The notes below the pieces were generated by a model. The model saw nothing but the letters and a program-made list of their open reading frames with translations, was not told where the DNA came from and did not search any database. A stretch of DNA of 64,000 bases from Cryptomeria japonica (taxonomy: Eukaryota > Streptophyta > Pinopsida > Cupressales > Cupressaceae), in contig NC_081405.1 of assembly GCF_030272615.1 (NCBI RefSeq), forward strand, positions 20,996,047-21,060,046, in the 5' to 3' direction. Below are positions 11,092 to 22,800 of the stretch, one piece after another (the first letter of the stretch is position 1; each line of letters starts with the position of its first letter). A program made the position numbers and the translations under genes.

Positions 11092-13476
11092 TGTTGGTTC
11101 CCAAAATGGACGACATGTTTATGCTGCTTACAGGGTAGAGACCAAGCTGATTTCCTCCAAATATCTATGGAGAGCCACCTCCAACTATCAATATCTGTTA
11201 GGCTTGGACCAACAATAACAAGGACGAAAGGTCCTCCTGCACTTTAGGCTCTGCAAAACCAGGGAGGGTGATCCCTTTAGTATGAAATTCCTGCTCTCTG
11301 CAAGGGTACTTAGGAACTTACTGAAAACAAAGTAGATTATCTCATAATAAAACTCAACTGAAAGGGAGAATTCTCAAGGATGGAAAATCCTTCAGTGATC
11401 CTCAACCTTAAACTAGAGTATGAGAGATGGTGAGACTATTTTTGTAAAATACATAAATCCTAGCAAATGATTGTTCTGATTGTTTATAAGAATCGCTCTG
11501 AGAGATCATAAAGAAGATAAAACTAGAAAACTGATAACCTAATGAGTTTTTCTAGAAAATACCAGTGTCTTATTCATTTGGGCTACAAAGTCTATGAAAA
11601 GTGTTACTGAAAATCTGATAAAACTTCATCTAATAGCTGGTCTTGCCTGAAACAATACTGCCTTATAGTATTACTCTGCTTATGATCCTTTATCTGAACT
11701 ACTTATCAAATCCTATGGCAAGCCTTATTTTCTCTGTAATCTTATTCAAGCATTTTAATTAACCCCTTGGACTAAAACATTGAATAGAAGAGTACATACA
11801 TCATAACAATGCAATAAACAAACGAAACCCTTGATCCTATTTGATTAAAAAAAGATAAAATTGCACATAGGAGAGTGAAGATTAGGAAACTATATTTGCA
11901 TTAATATTATGAGCTATCTTTTATCATATGATAGCTAACAAATTCAAATACAGAATGAACCATTTGAGAAGGGGAAACTGCAACTATTTAATTACAATTT
12001 TGCTCTGCAAAATAACATTACAATTCTTGTTAGTTCCTACGACTCTCTAGAACTATTTTGGACCTAACCCTATAGAAAAGATCTATTTTACAGAGATCTT
12101 TCTCATAAAATTTAGACCCTAACTAATGGCCTTGAATTCCCTTTTATAGAAAACAAGAGAGTGACAAGCTTCAGGCCATAAGACACTTGTCAATGAAACT
12201 GATCCTTAAAGGCTGTACACAATTCTTGTTACAAATCATTCCTTATTCGCATACGTTCACCTTATGTGAATGATTTTATTATGATCTTATTCCTTTTTTC
12301 AGTGTACAATCTCTTGCTTTAGGATTTCTGTCAACAAGAAAATCTCTGAATTCATTAGAGAACTCATGATTCATCACACCTGAATTGGAAGCTTATCCAA
12401 ATCCTTTCACATCTCTGAGCTATCATCTTTGACTGTCAAATCAATCCCGAATCGACAAGTCTGAATCCCATTCATTTTTCCCTTTCCCGCGAGCTACAAA
12501 CGGTGCCTCCAGAAATCCCTCCAAACTTCTTATTTGAAACTCAATCACAAATCTCATCTAACTTGGCAAATCTAACAGTCATTTCCTGCCAACTTAGCAG
12601 TTTGATTTTCCAACCATATTTGTGGACTTGCAAAATCCTGATTGGATAGCACCATATCATTCTTCGACCAAGCTTCATCAACAACCTCCCTGCAAGCCCT
12701 TCTGATCAGCTAGGGACATATGGAATCATCTTGTGATGTCGTGGTCTGTAACCTTCTTGCAACTTTCATTGTAGGAATACGAGGGTTGTTCGATCTATTC
12801 GATCTTTACCACTTTCCATACTGCCCGTCAACTCCTTCAGGACTTAAAAATCGAGCACCTTTTACCCTAGGATAAAACATCCTCGTTCATTTTGAGCACA
12901 TGCAAATTGATGGGACTGTTAGTAGACCGACCTTTACCACTTGTGAACCAGTATTACAAAGCTTTCAATCGGTTATGCTTCTAACCCTATTGGTTTCTGC
13001 TAATAACACATGACATCATCTTGTGATGCCGCGGTCATTAAAATCCTTGCATCTTTGATCGCGAGGAAGCGCTAGCCGTTGGATCTATCCTTTCTTTAAC
13101 AGATGGTCGGGGTATTTAGCACTTGTCGAACTTAGGAAAATATAAGTGCGGACATTTAAATATTGAGAAGGGGATCGATAATAGGGAAATTATGCACTTG
13201 ACTTAGGAAATTTCACCTCACAAACTGGTTGACCAACTTTTCACTTAGGGAATAAAATGGCCCCGTTCATGGAAAGGGTATCCTCGGTTTTAAGTGGGAA
13301 AAAGTAACAACAAAATATATCATTTCTAGGGTTTTCTTCACAAGAATGTAAAAAGTTTTGATAAATCCTAAACCCTAAGCCTTGAATCGTTCTCAGTGGA
13401 TATAAGTAACAACCTAAAAATCAACGTTTTGGGCTTAAATTTGAAAATTTTATGCAATCAATTTTCAGGGCTATTA
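11092..13476 (-). repeat. 3' LTR of the gag-only element
   Basis: 2385 bp, starting tgttggttcccaaaatgg and ending agggctatta on the plus strand. A minus-strand TATA box (CTATAAAAGG) lies at about 12141-12149, at the same relative place as in the other LTR. Short frames inside it are not conserved between the two copies. Confidence 0.9.
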
Positions 13477-13776
13477 GTGGCTCTAGTTGGGGATGCTCAT
13501 TTCTCAAGAATGAAGCGGGAGACCAAAATCTTTGAGTAAAGCAGACCAATTGCAAGATAGACCAAGAAGAAATTACCTAGACATGGTAACTTCAACAAAA
13601 GAAACTAAACTAATGAAGCAAACCTAACTAATGCTCATGGATAACAACTACTTTAATAAAATTAGAACCTCAAAATTGTCCATGAATAGTCAATTAAGAG
13701 GGAATTTATTCATAACTCCATTGGGCATAGAGTCAAAGAAAAGCACTCTACCCCAATTCACTTGTGGCCTGCAAGA
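13477..13776 (-). other. 3' untranslated part of the gag-only element
   Basis: Sequence between the end of the acidic ORF and the 3' LTR. I do not see the polypurine tract expected immediately next to the LTR, so it may have decayed. Confidence 0.5.
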
Positions 13777-15016
13777 TCAGACCAAGTGTGATGGCCCAAA
13801 ACCATCTACCAATGTCAACCTTTTCTTTCCTCTATCATAAACATGATTTTCTTTTGAAAGTATCAAATATAATCTAATAACACAAGTGGAAAACCATTTT
13901 TCGAATTTGCTGGCTATTTCTATCTGTCCACTATGCTTAATTTTATCACTACATTTACTATTGAAAACCTGAAAACTGTGTAATGATATAGTACATCTGT
14001 AATCTTGTGACATATATGTTATATACTCGATATAGCATGGATTGTGACTGCAACCAATATCCTTTTCTGCAAATACATCATCTTGTTGGAAAAGGAAAAT
14101 CTCATATTCTGGCACATAACTGAAAATACATGCCTCTTTTTCATTATCAACTTGCCTACTAAAATAAGGATTCTCTGAAGAATCCTCCTTCTTATTGATC
14201 ATATACAACAAGTTGTCATCAAGGGGAAGGAAAGGATCATAGATGACCTCTTCATATGTTTCATTTTATTACTCTGTTTCCAATCTAATGTCAACAATAT
14301 CAGCAACAGGGGAAGACTGTTCATTGTTACCTACCTCTGAATGAGATATTGTACCTTCATCTTCACAATATTTCATTTCAGAAGTTGCTGCAATAATCTC
14401 CATATTCTTATTTGTTTCTTCATATAAAGGGTTAAGAATAACATGAATACCCTTCTCAAAAATATTGTAATAGAGAACCAATTGATCTTCATCTGAATCT
14501 TCATCAAATAATGCATTGATATTTTCACTAAAGTTATTTCTGATCTCATCTTCAGGTTTATCAGGAAACCAGGAATCAAAATCTAAACTGGAACAACACC
14601 CAATAATACATTCCTCACAAATTTTTTCATCAAAAGCTGATGGTACCTCATCATATGAATTTTTATTATCATAGTCCTACAAACCTACAACTGCTTTAGA
14701 CATATAGCTCTGCAATTCTTCATACTCACTGTTATATTTATCTGAGACACAAGACTGCAAACCAATTTCCTGTGAGATATTCTCCTTGGAAAAATCACCA
14801 TTGTTGTCCTTCAATAAAGTGATTGACACCATATCTGTCTCTATATCTAATATGTTAGACACTCTCTCATTAGCCTCTTCTTCATCAATATGAGGAATAA
14901 CCACTGTCTGGGAGAAGTCCTGTTCACTAACATTTTTGTTCATATCATAATCAATAATAGGGCTAATGTAATTAGTAGGAATATAAAAGTCTTGACATGG
15001 TCCTTTTGTTTCAGAT
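13777..15016 (-). pseudogene. Acidic C-terminal half of the gag ORF, with stops
   Basis: A single minus-strand frame runs from about 15015 to 13777. It is interrupted by TAG at 14677-14679 and a double TAA near 14266-14271. It is rich in Asp and Glu (for example EEEANERVSN and FDEDSDEDQL) and has no zinc knuckle, protease or reverse transcriptase signature. A one-base shift near 15020 separates it from the gag core, so the two were probably one protein of about 650 residues. Its function is unknown; it lies where a nucleocapsid/protease would be in a full element. Confidence 0.6.
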
Positions 15017-15726
15017 TCATGCTTTGCTGAACCCTATCATCTTAGGATAATATACCTTTGCAGAGAGATATCCCCTAGCGATCCCATATTTCAAATTGTT
15101 TTCAATCTCCATTGCTATCCTATAAGCTCGATGTAAGGTTTTAGGATCCTTATCTCTTAGCAAATAACTCTCTTCCTCTTCGAATGCAGCCAGATAAACA
15201 ACTAGCCATATTGCATCATTTGGTTTGTAACTTCTAGGAATGTTATCTAATGCCCTAGCAAACCTAAGATTAAAAGCAGGTACTAACTCATCCTCTTCTT
15301 TCTGAATGTCCACGAATGTTTTCATAAAAGAGCTTGGATCGATTCTTTCACCAAATTGTTCCATGAATGCCACCTTCAACTCATCCCATGATGAGATAGA
15401 ACAAACTAGCATGTAGGAGAACCAGTCTCTGGCATTTTCCCTCAAAGACTGAACAAATAACTTCATGAAAACATCTTCCTAATTTATTTCAAAATATTCC
15501 ATTAATTCAGAAAACTTCTGTAAATGTTGTCGTGATGATTCTGACTTCTTCCCATTAAATCCTGGTAATTGTTCCCTACCCCTACAGGAAAAGGATTTGG
15601 GAAACCTTGGATACCATCAAAATTCAATGGTTTATATCTTTCCCTAAATAAATCTCTATGATGACTTGTCATATATTGCACATTTGTTTTTGACATTTCA
15701 TAAGGAAATGCAAACATATGATACAT
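15017..15726 (-). pseudogene. gag: Retrotransposon gag core, broken
   Basis: The 149-codon frame at 15017-15466 has the plant retrotransposon gag signature: FVQSLRENARDWF, then SSWDELKVAFMEQFGE, then FNLRFARALDNIP. This is the capsid-like domain of Ty3/gypsy gag (Retrotrans_gag family). The upstream part (15502-15726, with a FDGIQGFPNPFPVG segment) belongs to the same protein but is in a different frame, and a TAG lies just before the core. The parent protein would form the particle shell and package element RNA. No pol follows. Confidence 0.8.
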
Positions 15727-16504
15727 ATTTTCATTCTTTCCCTTATCTCTTTCCCTTCTCTTGAACTATGTCATTATGAAGCTCAGAACATACTCCATCT
15801 AATCTTATACAAAAAGATGAAAATTGAATCACAGGAGCATGTGAAATAATCACTACCATTCCCTTCCTTAGTACTTCTTTCACTACTTAGGGAAGACATT
15901 TTTTTAGAACTTTCATGAAAATACACTTGACTCATGAAAACCTAAATACCTGGAAATGCTGGAAATGTTGCTGCCTTCTTCAACCTAAGATTTGCAAAAT
16001 CATCTTCACTCCTTCAAATCTTTAACACTGATCTTTTCACAGAGTTGTCACCTCCTTGTAGAGGACCAATACTCAAACAACTAAAATTTCTTCACAGGTC
16101 AAATTTGTTTCAACACAACACTACCACATTTCCTTAACATCAAATGGCACTACTGATTCTATCCTCAACTTGTTGGGGCACTTTATCATAAGAGCTCAAA
16201 TCTGCTTCATCCTTCTTGAAAATTTCTTGGTTCTTTTTGAAGAAGACACACACTGGTGCATAGATCTCAGAGTCTCAGAGTCACCACTCACAATCGTGAG
16301 GTATTACACATAATCTTGAAAAACAGATAGATCTGGACTGAAATCTTTATAGACCGAGAACTGTAGTAGATTCTTAATGACATTTATGAGAATTGACTCA
16401 AACCAATAAGGGATAGATTAAGAAGCTTCTTCACTCTGTGGGAAAAATCTCAACATTATATTAAGCAAATCTTTCTTAACCAGAGATTCTTTACAATTCT
16501 TCCC
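15727..16504 (-). other. 5' leader of the gag-only element
   Basis: Non-coding sequence between the primer site and the gag start. Nothing else recognised. Confidence 0.55.
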
Positions 16505-16523
16505 CAACAGAGTCGCCAATTTT
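16505..16523 (-). other. tRNA primer-binding site of the gag-only element
   Basis: On the minus strand, immediately inside the 5' LTR, the sequence reads TGGCGACTCTGTTGGGGA. This TGGCGACTC form is common in Tat/Ogre-type gypsy elements, often attributed to an Arg tRNA. It fixes the element's orientation. Confidence 0.7.
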
Positions 16524-18908
16524 TGTTGGTTCCCAAAATGGACAACGGGTTTATACTGCTTATAGGGTAGAGACCAAGTTGATTTCCTCCAAATATCTAT
16601 GGAGAGTCACCTCCAACTATCAATATTTGTCAGGCTTGGACCAACAATAACAAGGACAGAAGGTCCTCCCGCACTTTAGGCTCTGCAGAACCAGGGAGGG
16701 TGATCCCTTTAGTAAGAAATTTCTGCTCTCTGCAAGGATACTCAGGAACTTACTGAAAACAAAGTAGACTATCTCATAATAAAACTCAACCGAAAGGGAG
16801 AATGCTCAAGGATGGGAAATCCTTTAGTGATCCTCAACCTTAAATTGGAGTATGAGAGATGCCGAGACTATTTTCGAAAAATACATAAATCTTAGCAAAA
16901 GATTGTTCTGATTGTTTATAAGATTCGCTCTGAGAGATCATAAAGAAGATAAAAACAAAAAACTGATAACCTAATGAGATTTGCTAGAAAATACCAGTGC
17001 CTTATTCATTTGGGCTACAGAGTCTATGAAAAGTGTTACTGAAAATATGATAAAACTTCATCTAATAGCTGGTCTTGCTTGAAACAATACTGCCTTATAG
17101 TATTACTCTGCTTATGATCCTTTATCTAAACTACTTATCAAATCCTATGGTGAGCCTTATTTTCTCTGTAATCTTATTCAGGCATTTTAATTAACCTCTT
17201 GGACTAAAGCATTGAATAGAAGAGTACAGACATCATAACAATGCAATAAACAAATGAAACCCTTGATCCCATTTGATTAAAAGAAGATAAAATCACACAT
17301 AGAAGAGTAAAGATTAGGAAACTATAATTGCATTAATATTATGAGCTATCTTTTATTAGATGATAGCCAACAAATTCAAATACAGATTGACCCATTTGAA
17401 AAGGGGAAACTGCAACTATTTTATTACAAATTTTCTCTGCAAAATAACATTACAGACCCTGTTATTTCCTACGACTCTCTAGAACTATTTTGGACCTAAC
17501 CCTGCAGAAAAGATCTATTTTATAGAGATCTTTCTCAGAAAATTTGGACCCTAACTAATGGCCTTGAATTCCCTTTTATAGAAAACAAGGGAGCGACAAG
17601 CTTCAGACCATAAGACACTTGCCAATGAAACCGAGCCTTAAAGGCTATACACAATTCTTGTTACAAATCATTCCTTATCCTCATACGTTCACCTTATGTG
17701 AATGATTTTATTATGATCTTATTCCTTTTTTCAATGTACAATCTCATGCTTAAGGATTTTTGTCAACAAGAAAATCTCTGAATTCATCAGAGAACTTGTG
17801 ATTCATCACATCTGAACTGGAAGCTTATCCAAATCCTTTCACATCTCTGAGCTATCATCTTTGACTATCAAATCAATCCTGAATTGACAAGTTTGAATCC
17901 CATTCATTTTTCCCTTTCCCGTGAGATACAAATGGTACCTCCAGAAATCCGTCCAAACTTCTCATTTGAAAATCAGCCACATATCTCATCTAACTTGGCA
18001 AATCTAACGGTCATTTCCTGCCAACTTAGTAGTTTGACTTTCCAACTATATATGTGGACCCGCAAAATCTTGATTGGATAACGCCATATCATTCTTCAAC
18101 CAAGCTTCATCAACAACCTCCCTGTAAGCCCTCCTAATCAGTGAGGGACACGTGGCATCATCTTGTGATGCCGTAGTCCGTAACCTCCCTGCAACTTCGA
18201 TCGCGAGAATACGAGGGCCGTCCGATTTGTTCGATCTTTACCACTTTGCATACTACCTGTCAACTCCTTCAGGACTTAAAAATTGAGCACCTTTTACCAT
18301 AGGATAAAACATCCTCATTTATTTTGAGCATGTGCAAATTGATGGGGTTGTTAGTAGACTGACCTTTACCACCTGCGAACTGGTATTACAAAGCTTTCAA
18401 TTGGTTATGTTGCTAACCCTGCTGGTTTCCGCTGATAACATGTGGCATCATCTTGTGATGCCACGATCATTAAAATCCTCACATCTTTGATCATGAGGAA
18501 GCACTAGCCATTGGATCTATCCTTTCTTTAACAGATGGTTGGGATATTTAGCACTTGCTAGACTTAGGAAAATATAAGCGCGAACATTTAAATATTTAGA
18601 AGGGGATCAGTAATAGGGAAATTATACACTTGACTTAGGAAATTTCATCTCATGAACCGGTTGACCAAATTTTTACTTAGGGAGTAAAATGACCTCGTTC
18701 ATGGAAAGGGTATCCTTAGTTTTAAGTGGGAAAAAGTAACAGCGAAATATATCATTTCTAGGGTTTTCTTCACAAGAATGTAAAAAGTTTTGATAAATCC
18801 TAAACCCTAAGCCTTGAATCGTTCTCAGAGGATATAAGTAACAACCTGAAAATCAATGTTTTGGGCTTAAATTTGCAAATTTTATGCAATCAATTTTTAG
18901 GGCTATCA
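16524..18908 (-). repeat. 5' LTR of the gag-only element
   Basis: 2385 bp, the same length as the left copy. The minus-strand TATA box (TATAAAAGG) at about 17573-17580 is the likely promoter. The outer end reads ...gggctatca before the Copia-like LTR resumes. Confidence 0.9.
17573..17580 (-). promoter_or_regulatory. TATA box of the gag-only element's 5' LTR
   Basis: TATAAAAG on the minus strand inside the LTR, conserved at 12141-12148 in the other LTR. Confidence 0.5.
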
Positions 18909-20056
18909 TTGCCTACAATGGTTTGTATCAAGTTTCGGTATTAGTTGTGTCTATTGAATTGCTATCTGAATTTTTGTATTTCTTTATGATTTATGAATCC
19001 TATGCTCTAGAATTTGTGGCATCTGTATCTTGAAGATGGAAAATGTTATGCTTGGAATTTGTATTTATGGGTCCGTATCTATGGGTCTGGTAGACCCTTG
19101 TTTTGTTTTGATAATTGAAGCATGTGAAGGAAGCATGTATAAGATTAGTGAAGGCTGACTTGGTTACTTATTTTTAGTCAAGGCATAATTGGGTAACGTG
19201 TTGATCTGAGCAATTCTTTATTGTATTAACCTCTTTGTGTTTGGCCGACATATTATCTCAGTGTATGTGCGTACTGGTATATATATACATATATGTATGT
19301 GGATGTGTGAGTGAGAATAGTAGTAGTGTGTGTGGAATTCAAGCGAAGTTAAAAGACAAAGGAACAAAATGTATGCAGGTAGTATGCAATGTGAATAGTG
19401 GATTATGATGTGTGTAAGAGCGAAGGTGTGTGTGGAAAGTATGAGTGTAGTTATAGTGTTGTAGTAATCCCTTACTGGATTTGCTACAAGTAGTTGGATT
19501 GACAGATTGAAGACAATGTTTTAGTAATCCCTTACCAGATTTGCTGCAAGTAGTTGGATTGACAGATTGAAGATAGTGTTGCAGTAATCCCTTATCAAAC
19601 CTACTACAAGCAGTTATGGACAGGATAGATATATCCATTATCGGATCAGCTGTGAGCTATTGTTTTGTTACCTAATATTATCTTGGAACTGACCTCATGC
19701 ATTTGGAGATGCAATTTTCCTCAGTTCACTTATTTTTGTTGCAGTGAAAATTCTGACAGTGAGTTGCATTTTAATCAGGCAGTGAGCCATCCAACAATGA
19801 GCCACCCTTTTTGTAAATACCATATAAATAGTTATATTATCTTGAGAGTCAACCCTCTCCGTGTTATTTCCCATTTAGGTTTTCCACGTATAAAATCTAT
19901 TGTCTATCTTATGATTATGTTTTTCATTTATTCTACATTTTCTAATTCATATTGATGAGAATAATTGCTAAGGCTAAAAATTCAATAAAAGTTTGAAAGA
20001 GTGAGAATATTGATTCACCCCCCTCTTCATATTCCTAACCATTCAACCATTCAACA
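18909..20056 (+). repeat. 5' LTR of the Copia-like element, second part
   Basis: It resumes with ...acaatggtttgtatcaagtttcgg, matching 23063 onward, and ends ccattcaaccattcaaca directly before the primer site. It contains a 60-bp tandem repeat (19458-19517, 19518-19577 and a partial third copy to about 19620; core agtaatcccttac). The same repeat is in the 3' LTR at 43115-43280. Confidence 0.85.
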
Positions 20057-20058
20057 AT

Positions 20059-20070
20059 TGGTATCAGAGC
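20059..20070 (+). other. Met-tRNA primer-binding site
   Basis: TGGTATCAGAGC is an exact match to the plant initiator-Met tRNA 3' end complement. It lies two bases after the LTR, as usual for plant Copia elements. Confidence 0.9.
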
Positions 20071-20125
20071 CTGGTCCCTTGTTAGCTAGCTTAATCGCTT
20101 GAGGGAGATCCTTGTTGGTTGAATC

Positions 20126-21190
20126 ATGACACCGATGAACATGACCGAAGAATATCATCTAGATGAAGAATTGAAGACAACTCTTGAACATCTGGAAAGT
20201 GTGGATTCAAAGAATTATGAATTAAAATAATACATCAAAGAATCAAATGTGTGTGTAAGAAAATTGCAAGGACAGATTCACAAGTTCAAGTTGAGACATA
20301 AGGAAGTTAACAATCAGTTAGAGCAGGTGAATGAAACCGTTAAAGATTTGATGCTGGAAATATAGGAAAATAATAAGATAGAAGAAACCCTAAAAGATTC
20401 AATTAAGTTAAATACTGAAGAATGTGAGAAGCTGGAACATGAAGTGAAGAAGTTGAAGGTAGAAACTAAAGTTCTTGAAAGTAGCAAACTACTGGAAGAC
20501 TTGATTAACATGCAAAAAACTCATGTAGACAAGACTGGACTAGGATTTTAGACCGATGAATGCTCAAATAAAAATGACAAAGACAAAGGCAAGGAAGTTA
20601 AGGTAGAAGTAGAAAAGAAACTTGAAGACACAAGAAAAATCCAGAATCAGAGATCTACTGCAAGAATATTGGCAATTCAACAACCAAATGCACAAAGGTA
20701 CCCATTATTTAATGGTTATTATTTTCAATGCAATAAATTTGGTCACAAGGCTATAGAATTTAGAAGGATGGAAGAACTAAACACTCAATGTTACAATTGC
20801 AAGAAGTTTGGTCACAAATAAAATTACTGTAGGAATCATGTTGTGAGTTAGAATCATAATCCGGTTAGACTGAGTAGGATGACTAGTAATTTTCATGGAA
20901 ATTATCATTTATGCAATGGTTGTAGTCACAAAGCTAGTCAGTGCAGATCTAGAATACATTCAGCAAATTCAGTGGACATGAACATCAAATGTTACATGTG
21001 CAAACAATCCGGACATTATGCTAATAAGTGTTGAAATGTGGTTGGTATGGAGAAGTATATGGAGAAGAATATGGTAAAGATTAGTGAATCAAATAAAAAG
21101 GAAGTCATGGTTTGGAGAAAGAAAGAGATAAATGATGAAAGCAAGCTTGGTGTACTAGAATTTGGTGCAGGCACCTCTTACTTTAACTAA
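20126..21190 (+). pseudogene. Gag-like protein with coiled coil and several zinc knuckles, broken
   Basis: One frame from ATG 20126 to about 21190, with in-frame stops (at about 20228, 20363 and several later) and no frameshift. The first about 190 codons are rich in Lys, Glu and Leu and predicted by eye to form coiled coil. Then come CCHC-type knuckles: CNKFGHKAIEF (last Cys lost), CYNCKKFGHK-stop-NYC, CNGCSHKASQC (Gly changed to Ser) and CYMCKQSGHYANKC. Such knuckles bind nucleic acid in retroelement nucleocapsid. I do not recognise a standard Copia capsid domain, so this is an atypical gag. Confidence 0.65.
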
Positions 21191-21274
21191 GCTTATTGCT
21201 TTGGCTCAAGGGGAGATATCAAGGAAAATCCTTCATCCCCCCTTTTTTGAAGTAGTTCGTACTGTGGATCCAAC

Positions 21275-22753
21275 ATGACAGTGTTGGATATGAAATCAGG
21301 TAATTTGGTGAGCATGCTGACATCACTGACAAGACACTCTTTTTGGTGGGCAAACCCTAGAAGTAATTGGCAAGATAAATATAGGAATTTGAGATCATTT
21401 TCTACATTATGCAAAGAAGAGAGTCTAAGGAGCGGAGTGGTGGTTGAAGAGAAGAGAAGTAGAGCAAGAGTTCACATCATGGAATCCAAGATAGTCATCA
21501 AAGAATCGAGCAACATAAAATTTTAATATCTGGAAAAGGTACGATTGGATGAATTTGATATCGAAAAGATCAAAAAGATGAAAAGCAAATTGAGTGAAGC
21601 AAAATTACAAAATGTTAAAGAGTTAGGGCATAAAGAATTGGATTTGTGGAGTGAATTTCCTTGGTTTGATAATGAAGATTTGATCAAGCCTGTCCTGATT
21701 CAAGTACAAAATTATTGCATCGTGTTGGGAAAACTGTACTCGATTTCTAAGGATATCATTTCAGTAATTACTGGGCTATGCGACAAAGGAACTGTTTCGA
21801 TAAAGAAGATTGTGAAGAACAAAGAAGTTGAAACCCTAACTGGAGTGACAGGAGATCATAGGATGCAATTGATTGACACAATTGTTAATACTGTGGTGAG
21901 GTATGTTGCATATGGTATCTCTTATTAAATTTACTTCAGAAATAGAGAAGGTTCTACCTTATCCATCACTGTATATGTTGTGCATAAGCTTTCTATGAAA
22001 GATGCAGTTTTTGATTTGTGTGAATTGTTGGAAAATTAGCTGTTAGAAAACATTAAAATGACAAAGGATCAAGGCTACCCCTTTCAGTTTGGATCATTGC
22101 TTGTATGTTTAGCAATGTATTTTATGGGATCTTTGCCGGTGAAAGAAAAAGTGTTATTGAAATCCCAAGTTTCGGTTACTAAGCAAATCTATCAGTATCT
22201 AGATTGCTTGGAAAAGAGAGTTGAAGCATGTGAAGATTATTTTAAGACATTTCAGAAGGTTTGGTGTATCAATTCAGTATCCCCTACTACCAGTTCTGCT
22301 AAGGAGAATATGGCCTCCAGAAAGAGGAAACTAAAGGACATTGTGTTTTCTAGTTCTCCGGAACCTGAGAAGAAGAAGAAATAACTGAAACAAGAAGATG
22401 TAATTGAATTAGGTGATCTATAATCTCCATTGGCTGAAGAAAATTTGGATGTTGCAGAGCAAGAAAAAGATGATTCAGGGATACAAGCACATAATGTATA
22501 GAATATGCTAGAGAAATGCAATGATGCTTAGAGAACTATATCAAAATGCATAAGTGAAATGAAGGATTGTATTAATAGTTCCAACAAAGTGTACATGTAT
22601 TGTCTTCAATGGATGACTCCCATGAAAAATTACAAGGTGAAAGTTGAATCTATTGAATCTGAAATAAATTCTATTGGAAAAACATTTGATTTTCTGAGTA
22701 ATATGAGTCAGGGGGATTTATATGCAGATATACACATGGACATGTTTTTTTGA
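21275..22753 (+). pseudogene. Unrecognised accessory ORF of the Copia-like element, broken
   Basis: About 490 codons in one frame, with seven in-frame stops (first at 21524, then 21926) and no frameshift. Segments include LWSEFPWFDNEDLIKP, SVITGLCDKGTVSIKK, RYVAYGISY and a hydrophobic FGSLLVCLAMYFMGSLP. A basic, nuclear-localisation-like SRKRKLKD and KKKK run follow, then an acidic stretch. It has no protease, integrase or RT motif. The ITGL-type motif recalls plant transposon accessory proteins, but I cannot name the family. It follows the knuckle protein in the same frame and ends just before the polypurine tract. Confidence 0.55.
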
Positions 22754-22788
22754 GATTGTTCTTTTTGAGATGTTTTGCCATCAATGGC

Positions 22789-22800
22789 AAAGGGGGAGAT
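22789..22800 (+). other. Polypurine tract
   Basis: AAAGGGGGAGAT directly precedes the 3' LTR. It is the plus-strand primer expected at this place and confirms the boundary. Confidence 0.85.

Larger units (their letters stand above)
11092..18908 (-). mobile_element. Complete gag-only (non-autonomous) LTR retrotransposon
   Basis: Two direct repeats of exactly 2385 bp (11092-13476 and 16524-18908) flank a 3.0-kb interior. On the minus strand the LTRs run TGATAGCCC...GGGAACCAACA. Next to the right-hand LTR the minus strand reads TTGGCGACTCTGTTGGGGAA, a gypsy-type tRNA primer site, so the right LTR is 5'. The interior encodes only a gag with an acidic tail. The element sits inside the 5' LTR of the Copia-like element. 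The flanking bases tttct and ttgcc form at best a degraded target duplication. In stretches compared by eye the LTRs differ at roughly 7 percent of positions, mostly transitions, so the insertion is old. Confidence 0.9.

Noticed and set aside
19339..19638. Minus-strand 99-codon frame with repeated TTCSKS(G/S)KGLL units
   Set aside because: The protein repeat mirrors the 60-bp tandem repeat of the LTR; it is broken in the other LTR.
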